Below are positions 18,122-26,975 of a stretch of 64,000 nt of DNA, piece by piece (the stretch's first letter is position 1; each line of letters starts with the position of its first letter). Source of the stretch: GCA-2728135 sp002728135 (GTDB taxonomy: Bacteria; Pseudomonadota; Alphaproteobacteria; UBA828); NCBI GenBank assembly GCA_963997635.1, contig CAXEND010000007.1, forward strand, positions 40,931-104,930. The letters run 5' to 3'. The notes below the pieces were generated by a model. That model worked only from the letters and a program-made list of their open reading frames with translations. It searched no databases and was not told the DNA's origin. A program made the position numbers and the translations under genes.

Positions 18122-19495
18122 TTAATCATGAATTAGTTCATTCTTATATTTTTCAACAAATCCCGTATCTATTTCTCCTGTCCTGAAGGCTTTATGGTTA
18201 ATGACATTTCTTAAAAACGGAATGTTGGTAGAAAGACCTTCAATATGGAAATTTTTCAACGCTTTTAACATTTTATCAATTGAATCTTCTCGATTAAACC
18301 CATGTGTAATTAGTTTTGCAATCATAGGGTCATAAAAAAATGTCACTTTATCGCCTTGTTTATAGCCCGTATCTAATCTAACCCCTTTTTGCGGTGGGGG
18401 AGGGTTGAATTTATCTAATATCCCTGGTGAAGGCATAAAGTTCTTATTTGGGTTTTCTGCATATATTCTACATTCAATTGCATGCCCTGTTGTATTTATG
18501 TCTTCTTGATTAAGAAAAAAGGTGGGTAATTGTTGATTAAGCTGATAAGCTACCAAGTCGTGTCCAGTAACCATTTCTGTGACAGGATGTTCAACTTGGA
18601 TCCGGGTATTCATTTCTAAAAAATAGAACTTTTCTCTTGAATCCAATATAAATTCGACTGTACCTGCACCTATATAATTCTGTTGTTGAGCTAAGGATAT
18701 AGCTGCTTTAGCCATATTTGCTCTAGTAATAGCATTTATAGCTATTGAAGGTGATTCTTCTACTATTTTTTGAAAACGTCGTTGGATTGAGCACTCCCTC
18801 TCAAAAAAGTGAACACAATCTCCATTATTAAGGCCAAAAATTTGAATTTCTATATGTCTTGGGTTTTCAATAAATTTTTCAAGATAGATCGATCCATCAC
18901 CAAATGATTTTTCAGCCATATTTTGCGTTGATTCTACTACATTTTTAAGTTCTAATATTTTATCAACACGGCGCATGCCTATCCCCCCTCCACCGGCACT
19001 TGCTTTAACAAGAAGAGGAAATCCTATTTTTTTGGCTATTTCTTCTAATCCATCATTATGATTCGGCAAAAACCTTTTACTACCTGGTAAAATCGGAACC
19101 ATCGCTTTATGAGCTAATAAACGGGCTCTTTCCTTATCTCCCATTGATTTAATGACCGCCGGTTCAGGACCTATCCAATTTAATCCTGCATCTATTACAG
19201 CTTTGGCAAAAAGGTGGTTTTCTGAGAGAAACCCATAACCTGGGTGAATTGAATCTGATTTAGTTGTTTTTGCTGCGGATATAATTTTTTCGGATTGAAG
19301 ATAACTCTCTTTTGGTTGAGAAGGCCCAATACATAAAGCCTCATCAGCTTCAGATACATGCTTTGAATTTAAGTCTGCTGTTGAGTATACTGCAACCGTA
19401 CTAAGTCCAAGTTTTTTAGCACTGCGTATGATTCTGCATGCAATTTCACCACGATTTGCTATTAAAACCTTTTTCATCTGTTTGTTAAACCTCAC
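18122..19495 (-). CDS. Biotin carboxylase subunit of an acyl-CoA/urea-carboxylase-like enzyme
   Basis: A 457-residue biotin carboxylase (AccC fold) that would use ATP and bicarbonate to carboxylate biotin. It has the N-terminal VLIANRGEIACRIIRSA, the ATP-grasp glycine loop KASAGGGGIGMRRV near residue 162, and EMNTRIQVEHPVTEMVTG near 292 with the catalytic Arg, plus the C-terminal MLKALKNFHIEGLSTN region. It leads the four-gene cluster; the KipI-like gene follows after 20 bases. Position beside KipI/KipA rather than accB argues against its being the fatty-acid AccC. The start at ATG 19495 has ATG 19480 (MKKVLIAN) as an alternative. Confidence 0.88.
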   Translation of the reverse strand: MRFNKQMKKVLIANRGEIACRIIRSAKKLGLSTVAVYSTADLNSKHVSEADEALCIGPSQPKESYLQSEKIISAAKTTKSDSIHPGYGFLSENHLFAKAVIDAGLNWIGPEPAVIKSMGDKERARLLAHKAMVPILPGSKRFLPNHNDGLEEIAKKIGFPLLVKASAGGGGIGMRRVDKILELKNVVESTQNMAEKSFGDGSIYLEKFIENPRHIEIQIFGLNNGDCVHFFERECSIQRRFQKIVEESPSIAINAITRANMAKAAISLAQQQNYIGAGTVEFILDSREKFYFLEMNTRIQVEHPVTEMVTGHDLVAYQLNQQLPTFFLNQEDINTTGHAIECRIYAENPNKNFMPSPGILDKFNPPPPQKGVRLDTGYKQGDKVTFFYDPMIAKLITHGFNREDSIDKMLKALKNFHIEGLSTNIPFLRNVINHKAFRTGEIDTGFVEKYKNELIHD

Positions 19496-19596
19496 TTATT
19501 CTCTATTGTGTTACTATATCTATATGAAGGTTAATCTAGAGAAACAAACATAGCAGCGAAGCTGGTGATATCAATAATTGACGCATCTAATTAAAA

Positions 19597-19648
19597 AGAT
19601 AATAAGTTAACACAAATTAAATAGATAATAAGTTAACACAAATTAATA
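19597..19648 (+). repeat. Two-copy 26-base tandem repeat upstream of the FAD dehydrogenase gene
   Basis: Identical 24-base copies lie at 19597-19620 and 19623-19646, unit period 26, each containing the palindrome GTTAAC. The second copy ends directly before the weak ribosome-binding site of the TTG start at 19658. It could be a recent slippage duplication or a pair of operator half-sites. No other copy was noticed in the window. Confidence 0.85.
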
Positions 19649-19657
19649 GGATATGGT

Positions 19658-21058
19658 TTGAATAAATATATTGATCAATTAAAGGAAGAAATTAACGACC
19701 CTAGTCTATATCTGGATCCTAGAGCCGAGGATTTGGGGGCATACACTAATGACTGGACAAAAAAATTTAATGGAGAGACCCCATTAGTTCTAAGGCCGAG
19801 AGTAACTACGGACGTTTCTAGGATGCTATCAATTTGTAATAAATTAAGACTAGGTGTCGTCCCTCAAGGAGGCAACACTGGAGTAGTAGGCGGTTCTACA
19901 CCACGATCAGGAGAGGTAGTCCTATCTCTTTCACGTCTTAATAACCTTGAAGAATTTGATTCAGCATCTGCAACTTTAATTTCAGGAGCAGGTACTGTTT
20001 TGTCTGCTTTACATGATTTTGCAAAGAATAAGAATATGGAATTCCCTGTTGACCTAGGTGCAAGAGGACAGTGTCAAGTAGGTGGAATGCTCGCTACAAA
20101 CGCAGGTGGTAACAGGGTTCTTAAATATGGCCTAATGCGAGAGCAGGTCAGGGGACTAGAAATTGTTATGGCTGATGGAACTGTTGTTTCGAATCTCAAC
20201 AGACTTCGAAAAGACAATTCTGGGATTGACTTAAAACAGATCTTCATTGGGTCTGAAGGTATTTTAGGAGTTATTACGCAGGCTGTTCTTCAGTTAATTC
20301 CTGTTCCTGGATCAAGACGAACTGCAATGATTGCTTTACCAGATCGTAAGATACTTCCATCTCTATTAGCCGAAGTCAGATCACGATTCCCTGGTCTTTC
20401 ATCACTAGAGGTTCTTCTAAATCAAGTTATAGAACATGTTATTGAATATGTTGAGGGTCCTGTTTTTCCTTTACCAAAACATTTTCCAGCATATGTTTTA
20501 ATAGAGGAAGAGACAGAGGGGCATGCTTCTGGTCATGATGGTTTTGTAGAACGCCTTGAGGGTTTGTTTGAGACTGGTATGATAGAAGACGCAGTTGTAG
20601 CCGAATCCTCCACACAATCAGAGGGATTATGGCATTTCCGGGAAGCAACAGGTGAAGCAATAGTTGCTGCCGGTTATACGCACAAATTTGACGTCACTAT
20701 ACCCCAGAGTGCGATCCCTGATTTTTTGACTGAAATGGAAAATGTTTGCAGTAATTTCTTGGGTGTTCGTCCATTACTCTTTGGCCATCTTGGTGATGGT
20801 AATGTTCATGTGAATTTTGTTCAAACACCGTATATTAATGACAAAGATTTTCTTGCAGCAGCACCCGATTTAGCAAAGATTGTTTACGAAGAAACTAGGA
20901 ATAGAAATGGTTCAATAAGTGCTGAGCATGGTATTGGTATGCTTAAACGGGAATATCTCAGTTATTCTAAAAGTTCCGAAGAAATCGCTTTTATGCGGAG
21001 CTTAAAAAAAATATGGGACCCGAAGAATATTTTAAACCCTGGTGTAATGATTGGCTGA
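19658..21058 (+). CDS. FAD-binding oxidase, D-2-hydroxyglutarate dehydrogenase-like
   Basis: A 466-residue FAD-linked dehydrogenase of the GlcD/D2HGDH group, with an N-terminal PCMH-type FAD domain (VPQGGNTGVVGGSTP near residue 67, GGMLATNAGGNRVLKYG near 144, FIGSEGILGVITQ near 195) and a C-terminal oxidase domain (FGHLGDGNVHVNF near 380, SAEHGIGMLKREYL near 428). The two His and the acidic residues of the C-terminal metal/substrate site are present. It could clear the 2-hydroxyglutarate made by SerA (26956-28545); that link is inference. TTG 19658 is chosen because the nearby ATG 19653 meets a stop at once. Confidence 0.85.
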   Translation: MNKYIDQLKEEINDPSLYLDPRAEDLGAYTNDWTKKFNGETPLVLRPRVTTDVSRMLSICNKLRLGVVPQGGNTGVVGGSTPRSGEVVLSLSRLNNLEEFDSASATLISGAGTVLSALHDFAKNKNMEFPVDLGARGQCQVGGMLATNAGGNRVLKYGLMREQVRGLEIVMADGTVVSNLNRLRKDNSGIDLKQIFIGSEGILGVITQAVLQLIPVPGSRRTAMIALPDRKILPSLLAEVRSRFPGLSSLEVLLNQVIEHVIEYVEGPVFPLPKHFPAYVLIEEETEGHASGHDGFVERLEGLFETGMIEDAVVAESSTQSEGLWHFREATGEAIVAAGYTHKFDVTIPQSAIPDFLTEMENVCSNFLGVRPLLFGHLGDGNVHVNFVQTPYINDKDFLAAAPDLAKIVYEETRNRNGSISAEHGIGMLKREYLSYSKSSEEIAFMRSLKKIWDPKNILNPGVMIG

Positions 21059-21212
21059 AGTAAAAAAATTATATTTATGCATTGATATTATTTTTACTTA
21101 AAAACAATAACTTAACCATTTTTTTATAACATATTCCATATATAAATTGTGATAATTTTTTGAGCTCTGCATGCTCAAATTTAAGTAATTTTAAATTTTT
21201 TTTTAACAATTC

Positions 21213-21240
21213 CTTGAAACTGTAAATTTTTTTCCCAAAT
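21213..21240 (+). promoter_or_regulatory. Sigma-32 (RpoH)-type promoter of groESL
   Basis: CTTGAAA at 21213-21219 and CCCAAAT at 21234-21240 are separated by 14 bases. This is a good match to the heat-shock consensus CTTGAAA-N(11-16)-CCCCATnT. Initiation would fall about 21247, inside the CIRCE element that follows, so HrcA binding would directly block start. Confidence 0.7.
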
Positions 21241-21245
21241 TCGTC

Positions 21246-21272
21246 TTAGCACTCAATGCAGACGAGTGCTAA
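21246..21272 (+). promoter_or_regulatory. CIRCE element (HrcA operator)
   Basis: A perfect inverted repeat: TTAGCACTC (21246-21254), nine spacer bases, GAGTGCTAA (21264-21272), identical to the CIRCE consensus. It is centred about 94 bases before the groES ATG and overlaps the expected transcription start. In other bacteria HrcA binds this site and releases on heat shock. No hrcA gene is in the window. Confidence 0.97.
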
Positions 21273-21352
21273 AATGCCTCATGTATGGAGCGAGGTAATT
21301 AACAATTTATTAATATTCCGTTTTTTTGCGGTGTAAAACACAGGAGGATTGC

Positions 21353-21673
21353 ATGAAGTTTCGGCCCTTGCACGACCGAGTTGTCATTCGTCGAGTCGAT
21401 GAGGAGACCAAGACTGCCGGTGGAATTATCATACCTGACTCGGCTCAAGAAAAGCCACAGGAAGGTGAAGTTGTTGCCGTTGGCCCTGGTGCTCGTGGCG
21501 ATGATGGTAAAATTCACGCACTCGATGTTAATGTTGGAAATAGAGTGCTTTTCGGTAAATGGTCTGGCAACGAAGTCACCATTGATGGTGAAGAGCTACT
21601 CATCATGAAAGAAAGTGATGTGATGGCTATAATTGATAAAAAGTCCAGTAAGAAGGGTAAGAAGGCCGCATAA
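21353..21673 (+). CDS. groES: Co-chaperonin GroES
   Basis: A 106-residue heptameric lid of the GroEL chamber. It opens MKFRPLHDRVVIRRV and has the mobile-loop region EETKTAGGIIIPDSAQEKPQ. The C-terminus is unusually basic (KKSSKKGKKAA), about eight residues beyond E. coli GroES. ATG 21353 is preceded by a full AGGAGG at 21342-21347, which decides the start over upstream in-frame codons. It precedes groEL by 57 bases with a shared CIRCE/sigma-32 control region. Confidence 0.97.
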   Translation: MKFRPLHDRVVIRRVDEETKTAGGIIIPDSAQEKPQEGEVVAVGPGARGDDGKIHALDVNVGNRVLFGKWSGNEVTIDGEELLIMKESDVMAIIDKKSSKKGKKAA

Positions 21674-21730
21674 AGCGATCTTTTTAGCTCAAATAATAAA
21701 TGCAAATGAATTTCTAAAGGAAAAATAGAC

Positions 21731-23395
21731 ATGGCTGCCAAAGATGTAAAATTTTCCGCTGATGCTCGTACCCGTCTTTTACGAGGCGTAGACGTTTTAG
21801 CGGATGCCGTGAAAGTTACTTTGGGTCCTAAAGGGCGCAACGTAGTACTTGAAAAATCATTCGGTGCTCCAAGGATCACTAAGGATGGTGTCACGGTTGC
21901 AAAAGAAATAGAACTTAAAGATAAATTCGAGAATATGGGTGCACAGATGGTTAGAGAAGTTGCATCCAAGACAAATGACGAGGCAGGTGACGGAACAACT
22001 ACTGCAACAGTTCTAGCACAAGCTATAGTTAGAGAAGGTTCAAAAGCTGTTGCCGCAGGTATGAACCCTATGGATCTAAAACGTGGTGTTGATCTTGCAG
22101 TGCTGGCTGTCGTTGCTGATATTAAAAAGCGATCAAAGCCTGTGAAGACTAGCGAAGAGATTGGCCAAGTAGGAACAATTTCTGCAAATGGTAGAGCTCA
22201 CGTAGGTCAGTTTATTGCTCAAGCAATGGAAAAGGTTGGTAAAGAAGGCGTGATCACTGTCGAAGAAAACAAAGCTCTAGAAACAGAGTTAGATGTGGTA
22301 GAGGGCATGCAGTTTGATAGAGGTTACCAATCTCCATACTTCATTACTAATGCGGACAAGATGACATGTGATCTAGATGATCCTTATATCCTCTTGCATG
22401 AAAAGAAACTCTCTAATATGCAAGCTATGATCCCTTTGCTTGAAGCTGTTGTCCAATCTGGTAAACCTCTAGTGATTCTATCTGAAGAAGTTGAGGGTGA
22501 GGCCTTAGCAACATTAGTGGTAAACAAACTACGTGGTGGCCTCAAGGTTGCTGCTGTCAAGGCACCAGGTTTTGGTGATCGTCGTAAAGCAATGCTCGAA
22601 GATATTGCGATCCTTACAGGTGGTCAGGTTATTAGTGAAGATTTAGGTATTAAGCTTGAAACTGTCACTATAGATATGCTTGGTAAGGCTAAGAGAATAA
22701 ATATCACTAAAGACGATTCAACTATTGTAAGTGGTGCAGGTAAAAAATCTGATATTGCTGCCCGCTGTAATCAAATTAGAGCTCAAATTGAAGAAACAAC
22801 CTCAGATTACGACCGTGAAAAGTTACAAGAACGCCTTGCTAAGCTTGCTGGAGGTGTTGCTGTGCTTAAGGTCGGTGGTGCTACTGAGGTAGAGGTTAAA
22901 GAAAGCAAAGATCTAGTTGAAGATGCTCTAAACGCGACTAGAGCAGCTGTAGAGGAGGGCATTGTGCCTGGTGGTGGAACTGCTTTACTCTATGGAACCA
23001 AAGCTCTTGATAAGGTGAAGGGTGAAAATAAAGATCAAGATGTAGGAGTTGATATAGTTAGACGTGCTCTTAGATCTCCTTCCAGAATAATTGTCGAAAA
23101 TGCAGGTGTTGATGGTTCTCTAGTGATAGGAAAGCTATTGGAGCAGAAGTCAGCAACTCAGGGTTTTGACGCTCAAAACGAAGAATATACAGATATGGTT
23201 AAAGCTGGGATAATTGATCCAGCGAAGGTTGTTAGAACTGCACTGCAGGATGCCGCATCTGTTGCAGGTTTGTTAATAACAACTGAGGCTATGGTTGCAG
23301 AAAGACCAGAGCCTAAAGACGCAGCACCTGCTGCTCCTCCTGATATGGGTGGCATGGGTGGCATGGGTGGCATGGGTGGCATGGGTGGTTTCTAA
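21731..23395 (+). CDS. groEL: Chaperonin GroEL (60 kDa)
   Basis: A 554-residue chaperonin subunit that folds proteins with ATP in a double ring of 14. It has VTLGPKGRNVVLEKSFG near residue 29, GDGTTTATVLAQ near 86 (ATP site with the catalytic Asp), AAVEEGIVPGGGTALL near 405, and the GGM-repeat tail encoded by five 9-base ATGGGTGGC/T units at 23345-23389. Codon choice is cleaner (more GC-rich, fewer rare codons) than in the neighbours, as expected of a highly expressed gene. Confidence 0.98.
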   Translation: MAAKDVKFSADARTRLLRGVDVLADAVKVTLGPKGRNVVLEKSFGAPRITKDGVTVAKEIELKDKFENMGAQMVREVASKTNDEAGDGTTTATVLAQAIVREGSKAVAAGMNPMDLKRGVDLAVLAVVADIKKRSKPVKTSEEIGQVGTISANGRAHVGQFIAQAMEKVGKEGVITVEENKALETELDVVEGMQFDRGYQSPYFITNADKMTCDLDDPYILLHEKKLSNMQAMIPLLEAVVQSGKPLVILSEEVEGEALATLVVNKLRGGLKVAAVKAPGFGDRRKAMLEDIAILTGGQVISEDLGIKLETVTIDMLGKAKRINITKDDSTIVSGAGKKSDIAARCNQIRAQIEETTSDYDREKLQERLAKLAGGVAVLKVGGATEVEVKESKDLVEDALNATRAAVEEGIVPGGGTALLYGTKALDKVKGENKDQDVGVDIVRRALRSPSRIIVENAGVDGSLVIGKLLEQKSATQGFDAQNEEYTDMVKAGIIDPAKVVRTALQDAASVAGLLITTEAMVAERPEPKDAAPAAPPDMGGMGGMGGMGGMGGF

Positions 23396-23427
23396 CCCAA
23401 GACCTAACTACCTATAATCAAATTAAT

Positions 23428-23461
23428 AGGGGTGAGCTCATATTTAAGTTCACCCCTTTTT
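23428..23461 (+). terminator. Rho-independent terminator of groESL
   Basis: Stem AGGGGTGAGCT / AGTTCACCCCT (11 pairs including one G-T), a loop of about seven bases, then a T-rich run starting at 23457. It lies 33 bases after the groEL stop and is the clearest intrinsic terminator in the window. Confidence 0.88.
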
Positions 23462-23496
23462 ACTTTTAAAGGTCAATCAAAAATAAATCATAAACT

Positions 23497-24897
23497 CTAG
23501 TTAACAAAGTGTTGGCTTTTATCCAAAAGTATTCTTCTGAGGATCTGAATGAAAACGTCATCAATTTTATTATTAATCTTTAAGCCGTAATCGGTTTTGA
23601 GCTTAGATATTGCATTGTATGTTGAAGTCCCCAAAATGCCATCAACTTCTCCTTGGTAGTAACCAAGAGCACGTAGGTAACGTTGAACTGCAATCAGTCT
23701 ATTCTCATTTTGATAAGGTTGGACTACCTTTATAAGGTTAATTTGTTTTCTTGAATAATACTTGTTAATATTCTGCTGAATTTTATTTGCCTTATTAAGT
23801 GCCTGTTGAAGTTCTAATTTAGTAAGCTGTAATTCTAACTTATTTTTATTATCATTTGCATTACGGACAACTTTATCTTGGTTTAAATTGGCCAATATAA
23901 ACCAGGTCATAGCTTCTACAGGTTCTCTTTCTATACCAAGTCCATTAACAATCATTAGCCCAAGACTGTTTTGTGCGTTCTTATTTCCAATTAGTCCTGC
24001 TTTTCTATACCAATATATGGCCTTTTTTAGATTCTTGGGAATGCCGTAACCAAATTGATACATTATGGCCAGATTGTTTTGTGCAACAGAATTACCTGCT
24101 ATAGCTGCCTTTTTATACCAATATATGGCCTTTTCTAAGTTTCTTTTAAGACCTAGGCCGTACTGATACTGATAACCAATGTTGTTTTGTGCATCTGTAT
24201 TACCTTTTGATGCAGCCTTCATATACCATTTATTTGCTTCGAAAGAGTCTTTGGTAACACCTAGTCCATATTCTAGCAAGATCGCAAGATTATACTGAGC
24301 TTCTGTAATTCCCTGTTTTGCAGCTTTCTCATACCAAAGTGCTGCATTTGGATAATTTTGTATTGTAATGTAGCCACGTTCATAAGTACTACCCAGTGCA
24401 TATTGGGCTTTTGCTGAACCATTTTTTGCAGCTTTGATAAGATAACTTAGTGCTAAATTATTAGATGTAGTGTTGGTTAATCCCTGATTTTTTAAGTTTA
24501 TAAGTCTAATTGCTGCCTCAGGAAATTCTCTTGCTGCGGCTTCAGCATATAGCTTTGCCGCTATATTTATATTTTTTTTAACACCAGTACCCGTTTCATA
24601 TAATGTGGCAAGGTGATATTGTGCGTCTGCATCACCATTGTTTGCGTCTATTATCCACGATTTTTTTGCACGTTCATATTGTCCTGAATACCAATACTTA
24701 AGACCAATAAAGAAATTATCACTTTGGTTTGAATTCTGAGCTGCAAGAGTATTATCTATCTCTATTGAGCCAACATAAGTTGATAGAAAAATTAATAAAA
24801 AAACAAGTATGAATCTGAATGATTGAATTAAGTTAATTAAATATCTATGAAAATTAGGTTCTATAACAATAGAAAGTATAAAATATTTTTTGAGCAT
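23497..24897 (-). CDS. Sel1-repeat protein with C-terminal peptidoglycan-binding domain
   Basis: About 466 residues. A strongly hydrophobic segment (FRFILVFLLIFLSTYVGS, about residues 28-45) acts as signal peptide or anchor. Seven to eight Sel1-like repeats of about 36 residues follow (pattern AQYNLAxxYEYGxGVxKDxxxAxxWYxKAAxxG), then a coiled Lys/Gln-rich linker, then a PG_binding_1-type domain (YLRALGYYQGEVDGILGTSTYNAI). This fits a periplasmic scaffold touching peptidoglycan. ATG 24897 is the only Met start near the signal segment, and its CAT overlaps the ATG of the divergent PhzF gene. Function unknown beyond this architecture. Confidence 0.8.
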   Translation of the reverse strand: MLKKYFILSIVIEPNFHRYLINLIQSFRFILVFLLIFLSTYVGSIEIDNTLAAQNSNQSDNFFIGLKYWYSGQYERAKKSWIIDANNGDADAQYHLATLYETGTGVKKNINIAAKLYAEAAAREFPEAAIRLINLKNQGLTNTTSNNLALSYLIKAAKNGSAKAQYALGSTYERGYITIQNYPNAALWYEKAAKQGITEAQYNLAILLEYGLGVTKDSFEANKWYMKAASKGNTDAQNNIGYQYQYGLGLKRNLEKAIYWYKKAAIAGNSVAQNNLAIMYQFGYGIPKNLKKAIYWYRKAGLIGNKNAQNSLGLMIVNGLGIEREPVEAMTWFILANLNQDKVVRNANDNKNKLELQLTKLELQQALNKANKIQQNINKYYSRKQINLIKVVQPYQNENRLIAVQRYLRALGYYQGEVDGILGTSTYNAISKLKTDYGLKINNKIDDVFIQILRRILLDKSQHFVN

Positions 24898-25687
24898 GGA
24901 ATTAACTTTATACCAAATAGATGCCTTTACCAGTAAAGTATTCAGTGGCAATCCAGCAGCAGTGGTTCCTCTAGATTCTTGGCTAGATGATAAATTACTG
25001 CAATCTATTGCACTTGAGAACAACTTATCTGAAACTTCTTTCATAGTGCCAAAAAGTAGTGGCTATGAAATTAGGTGGTTTACCCCATCTAGTGAAATTG
25101 GATTGTGTGGTCACGCTACTCTGGCAACTGCATATGTTGTTTTTTCTTTCCCAGATTACAAGTCTAAGACTATTAAATTTGAATCTCGTTCTAACGGTGT
25201 GTTAAGTGTGAAGCATGAAGGAGATTTTCTTTCCATGGATTTCCCTAGTGAAAATCTTGAGGCTTGCGATCCTCCTGATAATCTTATTTCAGGCTTAGGA
25301 ATTAAGCCTAAGTCTGTTTTTGTAGGCTTGGATTATCTAGCAGTATATGATTCATTGGGAGATATTCTGGCTTTGAATCCAGATCAGCATAAGCTACAAA
25401 AATTAGATAGGCGGGGTGTAATAGTTACTGCTTCAGCCCCTTCCGAAAGCCCAGCTGATTTTGTTTCACGTTTTTTTTGTCCCAAATATGGTGTGCCTGA
25501 GGATCCTGTATGTGGATCTGCACATTGCATGCTTACACCATATTGGGCTTCTAAAATGAATAAGTTAGACCTCTTAGCTCATCAGGTCTCAAAACGTGGA
25601 GGAGAAATACATTGTCGGTTAATAGAAGATCGAGTGGAATTAAAAGGTCAGGCAGTCCAATATCTTAAAGGTAGAATTAAGTTTTAA
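24896..25687 (+). CDS. PhzF family protein (isomerase/epimerase-like)
   Basis: A 263-residue PhzF-fold protein (two diaminopimelate-epimerase-like halves). It opens YQIDAFTSKVFSGNPAAVVPL, with NNLSETSFIVP containing the conserved Glu near residue 45, FTPSSEIGLCGHATLA near 62, and GVPEDPVCGSAHCML near 203. PhzF isomerises a phenazine precursor, but most homologues have unknown substrates, and no phenazine genes are present. ATG 24896 fits the family start; TTG 24890 would add two residues. The gene is divergent from, and overlaps the start of, the Sel1 gene. Confidence 0.85.
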   Translation: MELTLYQIDAFTSKVFSGNPAAVVPLDSWLDDKLLQSIALENNLSETSFIVPKSSGYEIRWFTPSSEIGLCGHATLATAYVVFSFPDYKSKTIKFESRSNGVLSVKHEGDFLSMDFPSENLEACDPPDNLISGLGIKPKSVFVGLDYLAVYDSLGDILALNPDQHKLQKLDRRGVIVTASAPSESPADFVSRFFCPKYGVPEDPVCGSAHCMLTPYWASKMNKLDLLAHQVSKRGGEIHCRLIEDRVELKGQAVQYLKGRIKF

Positions 25688-25796
25688 TATTTTAATAAAA
25701 ATTGTAGTAAACATATTTTGTGATCTCGTTGACGTAATGTATTGTGATCCGTAGTATCGCCATTTAATAACCCCTTGTAATTTCAAGAGAGTTTTT

Positions 25797-26975
25797 GTGA
25801 GAAAACCGACGCTAAAGCCTCGTAATCCATTGTTCTCGTCTGGCCCTTGTACAAAGCGTCCTGGATGGAACGTGAATTGTTTAAATGGTGCAATCTTGGG
25901 TAGATCCCATAGGGCACCTGAGCCAAAATCTAAGATCATAGAGTTATTAAAACTTACGCATAAGCTTCTTAAATTGCCTGACGACTATCGTATCGCAATT
26001 GTTCCAGGATCTGATACTGGTGCTGTAGAAATGGCTATGTGGTCTTTATTGGGAAAACGTGGTGTAGATTTTCTCACATGGGAGAATTTCGGAGATCAAT
26101 GGGTAATTGATGCAGAAACTCAATTAACTTTACTTGATAGCCGAATTATTCGGGCTAATTACGGTGAAATAGTAGATCTTAACCTTGTTAGTCCATCTCG
26201 TGATACTGTTTTTGTTTGGAACGGTACAACTTCTGGCGTTAGGGTCCCGAATGGGGATTGGATCTCTACAGACAGAGAGGGTATTACCATATGCGATGCT
26301 ACCTCAGCTATTTTTGCTTATGACTTACCATGGGAAAAGTTAGATGCAACTACTTGGTCATGGCAGAAAGTCATGGGAGGTGAAGCAGGATTTGGAATGC
26401 TTATTCTATCTCCCAGAGCTATTAATAGAATTAACACCTTTGTTCCACCATGGCCGATCCCAAAATTATTCAGACTTTCCAAGAAGGGAAAATTTGATAA
26501 TGCTGTATTTGAAGGAAACACAATTAATACTGTATCACTGCTGACTATAGAGGATGCACTTGACTCATTAAGATGGATAGAACGTGAAGGCGGTCTAAAT
26601 TCTATGATTAATAGATGTACTTCAAATTTTGAGGCTGTTGAAAACTGGGTAAATAAGACAGAATGGATAGAATTTTTATCGCAAAAATTGGAAACACGTT
26701 CTCGAACTTCCATATGTCTTAGTTTAACAGCTAGCTGGTTTATTGAGCTCGATGAGCAGGCTCGGTGGAAGGTAGTAGAAGAATTTTGTCGTCTCTTAGA
26801 GTTAGAAAACGCAGCTTATGATATAAACACACATAGAGCTGCCCCCCCAGGCCTAAGGATTTGGGGTGGTGCAACTGTTGAAACTTCCGATATTGAGGCA
26901 TTACTTCCTTGGCTAGATTGGGCATGGGATAATGTAAGCAAAAATATAGAAAGAAATGAAAAATTTTATGCTTAA
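25797..26975 (+). CDS. serC: Phosphoserine aminotransferase
   Basis: A 392-residue PLP enzyme converting 3-phosphohydroxypyruvate and glutamate to phosphoserine, the second step of serine synthesis. It is the alphaproteobacterial form: FSSGPCTKRPGW near residue 13, GAILGRSHRAPEPK near 31, VPGSDTGAVEMAMW near 69, and the PLP Lys about 191 in WSWQKVMGGEAGFG. The start is GTG at 25797. It overlaps serA by 20 bases, giving a coupled serC-serA pair. Confidence 0.95.
   Translation: MRKPTLKPRNPLFSSGPCTKRPGWNVNCLNGAILGRSHRAPEPKSKIIELLKLTHKLLKLPDDYRIAIVPGSDTGAVEMAMWSLLGKRGVDFLTWENFGDQWVIDAETQLTLLDSRIIRANYGEIVDLNLVSPSRDTVFVWNGTTSGVRVPNGDWISTDREGITICDATSAIFAYDLPWEKLDATTWSWQKVMGGEAGFGMLILSPRAINRINTFVPPWPIPKLFRLSKKGKFDNAVFEGNTINTVSLLTIEDALDSLRWIEREGGLNSMINRCTSNFEAVENWVNKTEWIEFLSQKLETRSRTSICLSLTASWFIELDEQARWKVVEEFCRLLELENAAYDINTHRAAPPGLRIWGGATVETSDIEALLPWLDWAWDNVSKNIERNEKFYA

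Noticed and set aside
23345..23389. Five 9-base ATGGGTGG(C/T) units resembling a minisatellite
   Set aside because: They encode the normal Gly-Gly-Met tail of GroEL, not an independent repeat element.
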